Assembly: GCF_014982975.1 (NCBI RefSeq)
Contig: NZ_JADCKL010000014.1
Span: 1 to 64,000, forward strand
Direction: 5' to 3'
DNA from: Claveliimonas monacensis
GTDB taxonomy: Bacteria > Bacillota > Clostridia > Lachnospirales > Lachnospiraceae
DNA length: 64,000 nt
Under the pieces are notes generated by a model. That model ran no database searches and was not told where the DNA came from. It worked only from the letters and a program-made list of their open reading frames with translations. The position numbers were made by a program, and so were the translations under genes. This document shows, in pieces, positions 54,088 to 62,010 of the stretch; the stretch's first letter is position 1; each line of letters starts with the position of its first letter.

Positions 54088-55770
54088 ATGTATCAGGAAG
54101 ATTACAAGCGTTGGCTGGAAGCGGATCTGGAAGATGCAGATCTTCATCCTGAGCTGGCCAGGATCGAGGGAAACGAAGAAGAGATCAAGGAGCGTTTTGC
54201 GGTGGCTCTGAAATTTGGTACAGCCGGACTTCGGGGTGTTCTGGGAGCGGGGACAAACCGCATGAACATCTATGTAGTCAGACAGGCTACACAGGGTCTT
54301 GCCAACTGGGTGAAGACGCAGGGCGGCACACAGACTGTTGCCATCAGTTATGACAGCCGTCTCAAGAGCGATATATTTGCAAAGAACGCGGCAGGTGTTC
54401 TGGCTGCCAACGGCATCAAGGTCAGGATCTACGATGCGCTCATGCCGGTGCCGGCGCTCTCCTTTGCGACCCGCTACTATAACTGCAACGCAGGTGTTAT
54501 GGTAACTGCTTCCCACAACCCTGCCAAGTACAATGGATACAAGGCCTACGGACCGGACGGATGCCAGATGACAGACGACGCGGCTGCTATCGTGTACGAA
54601 GAGATACAGAAGACAGATGTGCTGACAGGCGCAAAATACATGTCATTTGCACAGGGCGTGGAAGAAGGATGGATCCGCTTTGTAGGCGACGACTGCAAGA
54701 AGGCGCTCTACGATGCTATCGAGTCCAGACAGGTTCGCCCGAGTCTTTGCAGGACAGCCGGCCTGAAACTGGTGTACAGCCCGCTGAACGGATCAGGACT
54801 GGTGCCGGTGACACAGGTGCTGAAAGATATCGGCATCACAGATATTACCATTGTCCCGGATCAGGAGTACCCCAATGGATACTTTACCACATGCAGCTAC
54901 CCCAATCCGGAGATCTTCGAGGCGCTTGAGCAGGGACTGAACCTGGCAAAAGAGACAGGGGCAGACCTGATGCTGGCTACAGACCCGGATGCAGACCGGG
55001 TGGGCATTGCCATGAAATGCCCGGACGGCTCCTACGAGCTGGTAAGCGGAAATGAAGTGGGAGTGCTGCTCCTGGACTACATATGCGCAGGGCGCATTGA
55101 AAAGGGAACCATGCCTGAGAAGGCAGTGGCAGTGAAATCCATCGTGTCCACACCGCTGGCAGATGCAGTGGCAGAACACTATGGTGTAGAGCTCCGCAGC
55201 GTGCTGACAGGTTTCAAATGGATCGGAGACCAGATCGCGCAGCTGGAGGAAGCAGGGGAAGTGGATCGCTTCATCTTCGGATTCGAGGAGAGCTACGGAT
55301 ACCTGGCAGGACCTTATGTGCGTGACAAAGACGCAGTGATAGGCTCCATGCTGATCTGCGAGATGGCAGCTTACTACAGGAGCATCGGAAGCTCTCTGAA
55401 GCAGAGAATGGAAGAGATCTATGCGCAGTATGGACGCTACCTCAACAAGGTGGACAGCTTTGAGTTCCCGGGCCTGAGCGGCATGGACAAGATGGCCGGA
55501 ATCATGCAGGGACTTCGGGACAAACCGCTGGAAGATATCGCCGGATACAAGGTGGCCAGCGTGACAGATTACACAAAGCCGGAGGAGACAGGACTTCCTT
55601 CTGCCAACGTGCTGATCTACAAACTGGAGAACAACGAGACCGTGATCGTCCGTCCCTCCGGTACAGAGCCAAAGATCAAGATCTACTACACAACGCTGGG
55701 AAAAGACCTGGCAGAGGCTCAGGCAGAGAAAGACAAGCTGGCAGAGGCTATGAAGTCTGTGATGGCATAA
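54088..55770 (+). CDS. Phosphoglucomutase / phosphomannomutase
   Basis: 560 residues from ATG 54088 (GTAGGAG upstream); earlier in-frame starts fall inside the promoter. Alpha-D-phosphohexomutase domains: FGTAGLRG at residues 46-53, the phosphoserine loop TASHNPAKYNGYK near 143, metal-binding DPDADRVG, sugar loop GFEESYGYL, and phosphate loop RPSGTEPKIK. It interconverts hexose 1- and 6-phosphates for glycogen, wall or capsule precursors. Transcribed alone and ended by a strong terminator. Confidence 0.93.
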   Translation: MYQEDYKRWLEADLEDADLHPELARIEGNEEEIKERFAVALKFGTAGLRGVLGAGTNRMNIYVVRQATQGLANWVKTQGGTQTVAISYDSRLKSDIFAKNAAGVLAANGIKVRIYDALMPVPALSFATRYYNCNAGVMVTASHNPAKYNGYKAYGPDGCQMTDDAAAIVYEEIQKTDVLTGAKYMSFAQGVEEGWIRFVGDDCKKALYDAIESRQVRPSLCRTAGLKLVYSPLNGSGLVPVTQVLKDIGITDITIVPDQEYPNGYFTTCSYPNPEIFEALEQGLNLAKETGADLMLATDPDADRVGIAMKCPDGSYELVSGNEVGVLLLDYICAGRIEKGTMPEKAVAVKSIVSTPLADAVAEHYGVELRSVLTGFKWIGDQIAQLEEAGEVDRFIFGFEESYGYLAGPYVRDKDAVIGSMLICEMAAYYRSIGSSLKQRMEEIYAQYGRYLNKVDSFEFPGLSGMDKMAGIMQGLRDKPLEDIAGYKVASVTDYTKPEETGLPSANVLIYKLENNETVIVRPSGTEPKIKIYYTTLGKDLAEAQAEKDKLAEAMKSVMA

Positions 55771-55779
55771 GATTGCATG

Positions 55780-55820
55780 AAAAAGAAATCGCTGCAGCGG
55801 CTGCGGCGATTTCTTTTTTT
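55780..55820. terminator. Bidirectional terminator
   Basis: Stem AAAAAGAAATCGC / GCGATTTCTTTTT. T runs lie on both strands, serving the phosphoglucomutase gene and the convergent Crp/Fnr gene. Confidence 0.85.
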
Positions 55821-55824
55821 ATGG

Positions 55825-56499
55825 CTATTCTCTTTTCAGGTACTCCCTGGCCTTTTGCTGCTGCTCTTCTGTCATGGAGATCTTTCCCTTGGTGATCCCC
55901 ACAAGTCCCTCCTCCTTCAGCTTGCGGATGGTCCGGTTCAGCGTCTTTACAGAAATCCCGGTCTCCTCGTGGATCTCCTCCCGGGTGCGTTTTACAATGC
56001 TGGAATGGGATTCCTCTATGTACTGAAGGATGTAGGCCAGGAGAAGATGCTGAGGCGGGTAGAACAGACGGTTGCCACGGTTGTAGGAGGAACGGTACAG
56101 CTTGTAGGCCACCTTCTGGGATACAAGCCGGAGGAAGTGGATGTCCTTTGCGATCCAGTCCTCGAAATCTTTTCTGGTAAAATAGAGGACCGTGCACTCC
56201 GTGGTAGTCTCAAGTGTGACAGAAGTGCGGGATTTGCCGGCAAGGATGGCCACCTCCCCCACAAAGTCAATGGGATCGTTTCTCTCGATCATAAATACGT
56301 TTCCATTCTCAAATTCATTGATGACCCGGTGGTATCCCTCACAGACGATGCCGAAATAATCCAGCTCGGCATCTTTCTGGTGGATGATGGTCCCGGGCGG
56401 ATAGGTGCGGATGGTGCAGCGGTCCCGCAGCTCGTCGGGCATATAGCGGATATACGTTTCCAATTCCGGTACTTTTATCAGTAATTCTGGCAGTGTCAT
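55825..56499 (-). CDS. Crp/Fnr-family transcriptional regulator
   Basis: 224 residues. N-terminal cyclic-nucleotide-binding fold (TYPPGTIIHQKDAELDYFGIV, then RNDPIDFVGEVAILAG) and C-terminal winged HTH (RTREEIHEETGISVKTLNRTIRKL). No Cys cluster for an Fe-S centre is seen, so it is not a typical oxygen-sensing Fnr. It is divergent from the DUF3100 cluster across 125 bp and likely controls it. The effector is unknown. Confidence 0.87.
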   Translation of the reverse strand: MTLPELLIKVPELETYIRYMPDELRDRCTIRTYPPGTIIHQKDAELDYFGIVCEGYHRVINEFENGNVFMIERNDPIDFVGEVAILAGKSRTSVTLETTTECTVLYFTRKDFEDWIAKDIHFLRLVSQKVAYKLYRSSYNRGNRLFYPPQHLLLAYILQYIEESHSSIVKRTREEIHEETGISVKTLNRTIRKLKEEGLVGITKGKISMTEEQQQKAREYLKRE

Positions 56500-56574
56500 G
56501 ACAAATCTCCCTCTTTTTTTACAGTATACAACAAAAACAGCCCATTTTTCCTTTTTTTATACAAGTTATTCTTA

Positions 56575-56580
56575 TATAAT
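56575..56580 (+). promoter_or_regulatory. -10 element of the DUF3100 cluster
   Basis: TATAAT (56575-56580), 45 bp before the DUF3100 start. The -35 position holds only a T run, which would suit activation by the divergent Crp/Fnr protein. Confidence 0.4.
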
Positions 56581-56624
56581 ACGTGAATGTTATAAGATAT
56601 TTTAATAGAATGAGGAGAAATGAG

Positions 56625-57527
56625 ATGAAAAAGGAGACCTACGCTTATCCATCTACTATGGCCAGAATGAAGGCAGAGTACAAGATCTTTATCCTGGCAT
56701 TTGTGTTTATCGTGATCGCGGACAGCATCGGACAGATCCAGGTGCCGCTGGGGCCGGGAACTCTGATCCTGTTTCCCATTTTTTACTCCCTGATCATGGG
56801 AGTGATCTCCGGCCCTGAGGTGCTGAAGATCTTTAATAAAAAGGAAGTAAAGGCGGCATCGAAGCTGGTCATTGTGGCCATCTGTCCCTTTATTGCAAAA
56901 CTGGGGATCAATGCGGGAGCAAGCCTTGAGGTGATCCTGTCGGCAGGACCTGCCCTGGTGCTGCAGGAGATTGGAAACCTGGGAACAATCTTCCTGGCCC
57001 TTCCATTTGCCCTGCTTTTGGGACTTAAAAGAGAGGCTATTGGAGCTACCCACTCGATCAACAGAGAATCGAACCTGGCTCTGATCACGGACATGTTCGG
57101 GCCTGACTCACCGGAGACGAGAGGAAGCCTCTCCATCTATGTAGTGGGCGGTATGGTAGGAACGATTTACTTTGGATTCATGACAACTATGGTGGCAGCA
57201 CTGCATATTTTCCACCCCTATGCCCTGGGAATGGCGTCCGGCGTGGGAGCCGGGATCCTCATGGCCAGCGCCACAGCCAGCCTGGCGCTGATCTACCCGA
57301 ATATGGCGGCGGAACTGTCAGCCCTTGCAAGTACCAGCGAGACAATATCCGGCATTACAGGCATCTATGTGGCGATCTTTGTGGGAATTCCTCTGACAAA
57401 GAAGCTGTACCAGCTTCTGGAACCGCCCATCGCCAGGCTTAGAAGAGAGCCCAGCGAGGTGCTGGAGAGCCGGAAAAAAGAAATGGATGCAAAAGAGAAC
57501 AATGCAAAGAGCAGGGAGGAAAGATAG
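56625..57527 (+). CDS. DUF3100 family membrane protein
   Basis: 300 residues from ATG 56625 (GAGGAG upstream). About eight to nine membrane helices with a short cytoplasmic Lys/Glu-rich tail. The conserved EAIGATHSINRESNLALI and SIYVVGGMVGTIYFGF segments fit DUF3100, an uncharacterised transporter-like family. It is directly followed by a small membrane protein and an amidohydrolase, so it may import the hydrolase's substrate. That role is inference. Confidence 0.82.
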   Translation: MKKETYAYPSTMARMKAEYKIFILAFVFIVIADSIGQIQVPLGPGTLILFPIFYSLIMGVISGPEVLKIFNKKEVKAASKLVIVAICPFIAKLGINAGASLEVILSAGPALVLQEIGNLGTIFLALPFALLLGLKREAIGATHSINRESNLALITDMFGPDSPETRGSLSIYVVGGMVGTIYFGFMTTMVAALHIFHPYALGMASGVGAGILMASATASLALIYPNMAAELSALASTSETISGITGIYVAIFVGIPLTKKLYQLLEPPIARLRREPSEVLESRKKEMDAKENNAKSREER

Positions 57528-57884
57528 ATGAGATACGCAGAGTGGGGAATTTTACTTGGCATCTCCGCGGCAGCTGTGGTACTGAGTAAACTGGTGCCTT
57601 TGCGGCTTCCCATTGTGGCCTACTGCTCCATCATCGGCCTTCTGGTAGCCAGCCCTCTGTGCCCTGCCAGGGAATTTGTCATTGCGTCTGCCAACAGCAT
57701 TAATTTTACAGCTCCTCTCACACTGGTGGGAGCCTATGCGGGCATTTCCATCGGAGATCAGATCAAATCTTTTGTCAAGCAGGGATGGAAGATGATCATT
57801 GTAGGTGTTCTCGTTATGACCGGAACTTTCCTTGGATCTGCCTGCATTGCGCAGCTTGTGCTGTCACTGACCAACGCGATATAG
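57528..57884 (+). CDS. Small membrane protein partnering DUF3100
   Basis: 118 residues with four hydrophobic segments (WGILLGISAAAVVLSKLVP, IVAYCSIIGLLVASPL, APLTLVGAYAGISIG, MIIVGVLVMTGTFLG). It starts at ATG 57528, immediately after the DUF3100 stop, with its ribosome binding site (GGGAGGAAAG) inside that gene. Probably a second subunit of the same transporter. Not recognised beyond that. Confidence 0.75.
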   Translation: MRYAEWGILLGISAAAVVLSKLVPLRLPIVAYCSIIGLLVASPLCPAREFVIASANSINFTAPLTLVGAYAGISIGDQIKSFVKQGWKMIIVGVLVMTGTFLGSACIAQLVLSLTNAI

Positions 57885-57935
57885 AAGCAGACCAAGAGAA
57901 ACTTTTATTGTGTAGATTTGATAGGAGAGAGGGAT

Positions 57936-59255
57936 ATGAAAACAGAAGCAGATCTTCTGATCCGGAATAGTGACTATCTGGATCCGGAATTTGAGCTGGC
58001 AGAGGGAAGGAGTATCCTCATCAGGGACGAGAAAATAGAAGCTGTCGATACAGCAGAGCGTCTGGAGGAAAAGTATACCTGGAAAGAGGAGATGGATGGA
58101 AGCGGGTGCATCTATATGCCGGGCCTTGTGGACAGCCATATGCACACCGGGCAGCAGCTCCTCCGGGGGAATGTGCTGGATGAGATGCCTATGATCTGGA
58201 CACGGATCATGCTGCCCTACGAGAGTACACTGACACCGGAGAGAATGCGGCTGAGCGCCCGCATGGCCGCCGTGGAGATGATCCACGCGGGAACGACCGG
58301 GTTTATTGACGCAGGAAGTTATTTTATGGCAGAGGCGGCAGGCGTCTACGCGCAGAGCGGGCTGCGGGGAGCTCTGTCCTACTCCACTATGGATCAAAAA
58401 GGCCTGCCTGCATCCATTGCCATGGACGCAGAGACAGCCATCCAGAAGACAGATGAACTTTATAAAGAATTTCATGGACAAGGCAATTTAAAAGTTTACT
58501 ACTCCCTCAGATCTCTCATTTCCTGCTCGGAGGATCTGATCCGGATGGCGGCTGAGAGGGCTACAGAGCGGCACACGATGCTGCAGGCTCACATGAACGA
58601 ATACCCGGGAGAGATCAATTTCTATATGGAGAGGAAACAGATGCGCCCCTACGAATATCTGGACAGCCTGGGCGTGCTGGGACCGGATTTCCTGGGAGCT
58701 CACAGCCTGCTCCTGTCAGAGAGGGAGATCAGCCTGCTGTCAGAGAGGGGCGTGAAGGTGTGCCACTGTCCTTTCAGCAACTGCGGAAAGGCGGCGCCCA
58801 GGACACCGGAGCTTCTGGAGAGAAATATCACTGTGGGACTGGGGACAGACGGGGCCGCCCACGGGGGCCTGAGCCTTTTCCAGGAGATGAAGATCTTCCG
58901 GTCTGTTATGAATCTGACCTGGGGCGTGCCTCTTGCGGAGCCGGCTGTCATGCCGGCCAAGACCATCCTTGCCATGGCCACCAGGGGCGGACAGGCCTGC
59001 CTTGGAGGAGATCCGGACAGGGATGGAAAGATCTTTCCGGGAGCAAGGGCGGATCTGATCGGAATCGACAAGAGGAGGATCTACATGGCTGTGTACGGGC
59101 ACATTGCCAACACCATCCTGGAAAGCGTTGGAAGCGGGGATGTGCGGGATTCTGTGTGCGGCGGAAAGATCCTTATGAGAGATTACCAGATCCAGACACT
59201 GGACGAGGAGAAGATTTACCGTGAAGCAGTCTCCTACAGAAATGATTTTGCATAA
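57936..59255 (+). CDS. Amidohydrolase (TrzA/SsnA-like metal-dependent deaminase family)
   Basis: 439 residues from ATG 57936 behind GGAGAGAGGG. Metal ligands of the subtype: SHMH near residue 68, LQAHMNE, and GLGTDGAA with the catalytic Asp. The N-terminal composite beta domain (ADLLIRNSDYL) and C-terminal GARADLIGIDK are typical. The family deaminates or dechlorinates N-heterocycles and related amines. The substrate here is unknown. It lies between the DUF3100 pair and a TauE/SafE exporter, suggesting one catabolic unit. Confidence 0.85.
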   Translation: MKTEADLLIRNSDYLDPEFELAEGRSILIRDEKIEAVDTAERLEEKYTWKEEMDGSGCIYMPGLVDSHMHTGQQLLRGNVLDEMPMIWTRIMLPYESTLTPERMRLSARMAAVEMIHAGTTGFIDAGSYFMAEAAGVYAQSGLRGALSYSTMDQKGLPASIAMDAETAIQKTDELYKEFHGQGNLKVYYSLRSLISCSEDLIRMAAERATERHTMLQAHMNEYPGEINFYMERKQMRPYEYLDSLGVLGPDFLGAHSLLLSEREISLLSERGVKVCHCPFSNCGKAAPRTPELLERNITVGLGTDGAAHGGLSLFQEMKIFRSVMNLTWGVPLAEPAVMPAKTILAMATRGGQACLGGDPDRDGKIFPGARADLIGIDKRRIYMAVYGHIANTILESVGSGDVRDSVCGGKILMRDYQIQTLDEEKIYREAVSYRNDFA

Positions 59256-59288
59256 AATCCTGCAAAAACGGAAAGGATATCGACTTAA

Positions 59289-60035
59289 ATGATAGAGTAT
59301 TTGATTATTATTCTTGCAAATCTCCTGGTAGGAGGCATGATCGGGCTGACAGGGATCGCCGGATTTCTCCTGCCCATGCTGTACTCCGGATTTATGGGAA
59401 TGCCTGCGGCGCAGGGGATGGCGCTCAGTTTTTTTGCCTTTCTGATCTCCGGCGTGCTGGGCTCCTGGAACTATTATAAGGCAAAAAACCTGGATGCCAG
59501 ACTGGGGATTCTGATCAGTGCGGGGAGTCTGGCCGGTGCAGCTATGGGCGTCTGGCTGAACCTTATGATCGATGAGTCTGTGGTAAAGAAAATTTTGTAT
59601 CTGGTCGTGCTGGTATCGGGCATTTCTATCTTGCTGAGAAAAGATAAAGAGAGAGGAAGAGAAGAGAGCCTGCACCTTCCGGCGGGAGTGATGGTGGCCT
59701 TCGGATTTGTGACAGGGGCTGTGTGCGCCCTGTCCGGCGCAGGAGGGCCGATCCTTGTGATGCCCCTCCTTGTGGTGATGGGCGTTTCTGTGAAGACAGC
59801 AGTGGGAGTGGCCCTCTTTAATTCCATTTTCATTGCAATCCCATCCTGTATCGGATACAGCATGCAGTGTGAACCGGAGACATTTATCACCCTTTTGGCA
59901 GTATCCATGGTCAGCCATGGCGTTGGAGTCTGGGCTGGAAGCAGGAATGCGGGCATACTGCGGCCGGAACCACTGAAAAAGGGTGTGGCAGTGTTTTCTA
60001 TCTGTATCGCGATCTTTAAACTGATTACAGGGTGA
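59289..60035 (+). CDS. TauE/SafE (TSUP) family anion permease
   Basis: 248 residues with eight predicted helices in two related halves. Family motifs: IIILANLLVGGMIGLTGIAG at the start of half one and VTGAVCALSGAGGPILVMP at the start of half two. TSUP proteins move sulfite, sulfonates or other organic anions. It is the last gene of the Crp/Fnr-divergent cluster, 33 bp after the amidohydrolase, and could export an acidic product. Confidence 0.88.
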   Translation: MIEYLIIILANLLVGGMIGLTGIAGFLLPMLYSGFMGMPAAQGMALSFFAFLISGVLGSWNYYKAKNLDARLGILISAGSLAGAAMGVWLNLMIDESVVKKILYLVVLVSGISILLRKDKERGREESLHLPAGVMVAFGFVTGAVCALSGAGGPILVMPLLVVMGVSVKTAVGVALFNSIFIAIPSCIGYSMQCEPETFITLLAVSMVSHGVGVWAGSRNAGILRPEPLKKGVAVFSICIAIFKLITG

Positions 60036-60108
60036 CAGGCATAGGGCGGAGAAAGTTTTCTGTTTCATAGGAAATTTGGCAAGAATACCCTGGCGGCTTT
60101 TTTTTCTG

Positions 60109-60137
60109 TTGTAGAAAAAGAGAAAATGGCCTATAAT
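60109..60137 (+). promoter_or_regulatory. dacF promoter
   Basis: -35 TTGTAG (60109-60114), 17-bp spacer, -10 TATAAT (60132-60137). This excludes an upstream ATG at 60126 as the start. Confidence 0.6.
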
Positions 60138-60170
60138 AAAAGGCACAGATTTCACAGGGAGAATAAAAAG

Positions 60171-61523
60171 ATGAAAAAAGTTTTACGGACAGTGAGTTAT
60201 GTGCTCATGTCAGTAATGATTGCTATAGCAGCTGTGCCTCAGACGGCCCGCGCCACGGCGCCGACGGATGCAGCCCAGACCCAGGGGGAAGCGAAAGATC
60301 CCTATCAGCAGCAGCTGGAAGACACCTACAAGCAGGAAGTACAGACCAACAGTCTGAAAGAGTGGCCCCAGGGGCCGGGAATATACGGCGATGCCGGGAT
60401 TGTGATGGACGCAGAGACAGGGGCAATCCTGTATGGAAAGAACATTGATCAGAAGGAATATCCGGCCAGCATTACAAAGCTTTTGACAGCGCTTCTTGCT
60501 TTTGAATACTGTGATATGACAGAGGATGTTGTGATTACTGCGGAGAGTCTGACCTGCCTTGGAGATGGCTATGCATCTATCGGGCTTAAGGAGGGAAATG
60601 TCATCTCCATGGAACAGGCACTGTATGCCATGCTCCTGGCCTCCTCCAACGAAGTGGCGTATGCAGTGGGTGAGACAGTGGCGAAAAGCCAGGGAGAAGA
60701 CTACCAGTGGTTTTTGGATGAGATGAATCGCAGAGTGGAAGAGCTGGGGGGGACCAATTCAAACTTTGTCAATACCAATGGCGTTCAGGATGAAAATCAT
60801 TATACCTGTGCCAGAGATATGGCTCTTGTCGCAAAAGAACTCTTTAACTATCCGGAATTTTTTACCATCTGTCAGACAACAAACTACACAATACCGGCAT
60901 CTGCAACTACAGAAGAGCACGTTTTCCAGCAGAAACATGAGATGCTGATCCCCGGATACAGCGATTACTATGAGTACGCTGTGGGCGGAAAGACAGGCTA
61001 CACCACAGAGGCGAACAACACGCTGGTGACTATGGCGGACAATGGAAATATGAAACTTGTCTGCGTCACTTTGAAAGTTTTCCCGGGCCATGTTTATTCG
61101 GATACCAAAGCGCTTCTGGACTATGGATTCAGTAATTTTCAGCACACTGCTGTTTCCGCAGAGGAAAATGCGGAGGTGGCAAAGATGCTGGATACAGTCA
61201 ATGTCACCATCCCTGCCGGATTTGAACTGTCCAGCCTGGATTCCAGCTTGGAGCAGGTCACTGGTGCAAACAGTGAAGGACTTCTTTCCTACACTTATGA
61301 AGACAATCCCGTAGGCCAGATTAAAGTGCAGGTGAACAAGGATGCCTCTTTTAAAGAGACCGGCGCCCAGGAGGAGGAAAAGGCATCCGGCAGCGTGTGG
61401 AAGGTGGTTCTGGTGGTCGCGGTGATCATCATCCTGATCGTGGCCGCGCTGATCGGATTTACCACTTGGCAGGAACGGCAGAGACGCAGAAGGAGACGGA
61501 GAAGGCGCCGTCGGAGAAGATAG
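60171..61523 (+). CDS. dacF: D-alanyl-D-alanine carboxypeptidase (DacF/PBP5 type) with poly-Arg tail
   Basis: 450 residues from ATG 60171 (GGGAGAA upstream). Signal peptide (VLRTVSYVLMSVMIAIAAV). S11 peptidase motifs: S100-I-T-K, SSNEV (SxN) and GGKTGYT (KTG). A PBP5-type C-terminal beta domain follows, then a membrane helix (VVLVVAVIIILIVAALIGF) and a cytoplasmic tail with 13 consecutive Arg. It trims D-Ala from peptidoglycan stem peptides. The tail is far more basic than needed for membrane anchoring. Confidence 0.9.
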   Translation: MKKVLRTVSYVLMSVMIAIAAVPQTARATAPTDAAQTQGEAKDPYQQQLEDTYKQEVQTNSLKEWPQGPGIYGDAGIVMDAETGAILYGKNIDQKEYPASITKLLTALLAFEYCDMTEDVVITAESLTCLGDGYASIGLKEGNVISMEQALYAMLLASSNEVAYAVGETVAKSQGEDYQWFLDEMNRRVEELGGTNSNFVNTNGVQDENHYTCARDMALVAKELFNYPEFFTICQTTNYTIPASATTEEHVFQQKHEMLIPGYSDYYEYAVGGKTGYTTEANNTLVTMADNGNMKLVCVTLKVFPGHVYSDTKALLDYGFSNFQHTAVSAEENAEVAKMLDTVNVTIPAGFELSSLDSSLEQVTGANSEGLLSYTYEDNPVGQIKVQVNKDASFKETGAQEEEKASGSVWKVVLVVAVIIILIVAALIGFTTWQERQRRRRRRRRRRRRR

Positions 61524-61583
61524 AGACCGTGTTCAGTGAACCTTCAATATGCCGGGAGACAGTCATAACGAGGAAAATAAAAG

Positions 61584-61611
61584 GGAAACCCTTGACTTAC
61601 CAGGGGTTTCC
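61584..61611 (+). terminator. Hairpin after dacF, overlapping the ileS promoter
   Basis: Stem GGAAACCC/GGGTTTCC with a 12-nt loop that contains the -35 box of the next promoter. It is followed by TATTATAATTTT. Confidence 0.55.
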
Positions 61612-61620
61612 TATTATAAT
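61592..61620 (+). promoter_or_regulatory. ileS promoter
   Basis: -35 TTGACT (61592-61597), 17-bp spacer, -10 TATAAT (61615-61620). It starts the T-box leader. Confidence 0.75.
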
Positions 61621-61659
61621 TTTAGCGTGAAAAAAGTAATAGTATGATGGAACCATATG

Positions 61660-61899
61660 AGAAAGACCGTGACGAAGACAGTAGGGCATGTAGGAACGTC
61701 AAAGCGAGCCGGTGATGGTGTAAGGCCGGTACAAGTAGGATGTGCCTGAATATCACTTCAGAGTCGCAGCCTCCGAAAAGAGCATGAGTAGGAGCTGACG
61801 GAGTCCGCCGTTACCGGAAGGCATATGATAGTATGTTAGGTGGTTTATAAATGAAGGGAATACGACTTTCATCCTAATTCGGATGAAGGTCTTTTTTTT
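61660..61899 (+). promoter_or_regulatory. Isoleucine T-box leader of ileS
   Basis: Stem I features: GACGAAGACAGTAGG, the distal AGCGAGCCGGTGATGGTG loop, and TGAATATCACTTC, where ATC (61752-61754) is a fitting isoleucine specifier. The terminator is GACTTTCATCC-n6-GGATGAAGGTC then T8 (61864-61899). The usual T-box TGGNACCGCG is replaced by AGGTGGTTTATAAA (61838-61851), which still offers UGGU for the tRNA-Ile ACCA end. Uncharged tRNA-Ile should allow readthrough into ileS. Confidence 0.75.
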
Positions 61900-61950
61900 C
61901 ATAAATGTTCCAAACAATATACACAATAGCACAGGAGTTAGTGTAATTCC

Positions 61951-61981
61951 GGACGTAACCCTTTTAAAAAGGGTTACGTCC
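61951..61981. repeat. REP-like palindromic element, copy 2
   Basis: Perfect 15-bp inverted repeat around one base: GGACGTAACCCTTTT / AAAAGGGTTACGTCC. Flank ACACAATAGCACAGG at 61921-61935 matches copy 1. It lies between the T-box terminator and the ileS ribosome binding site, so it will be in the ileS mRNA. Confidence 0.75.
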
Positions 61982-62010
61982 CCTGTTAACATTTTCACAA
62001 GGAGGAAGCC

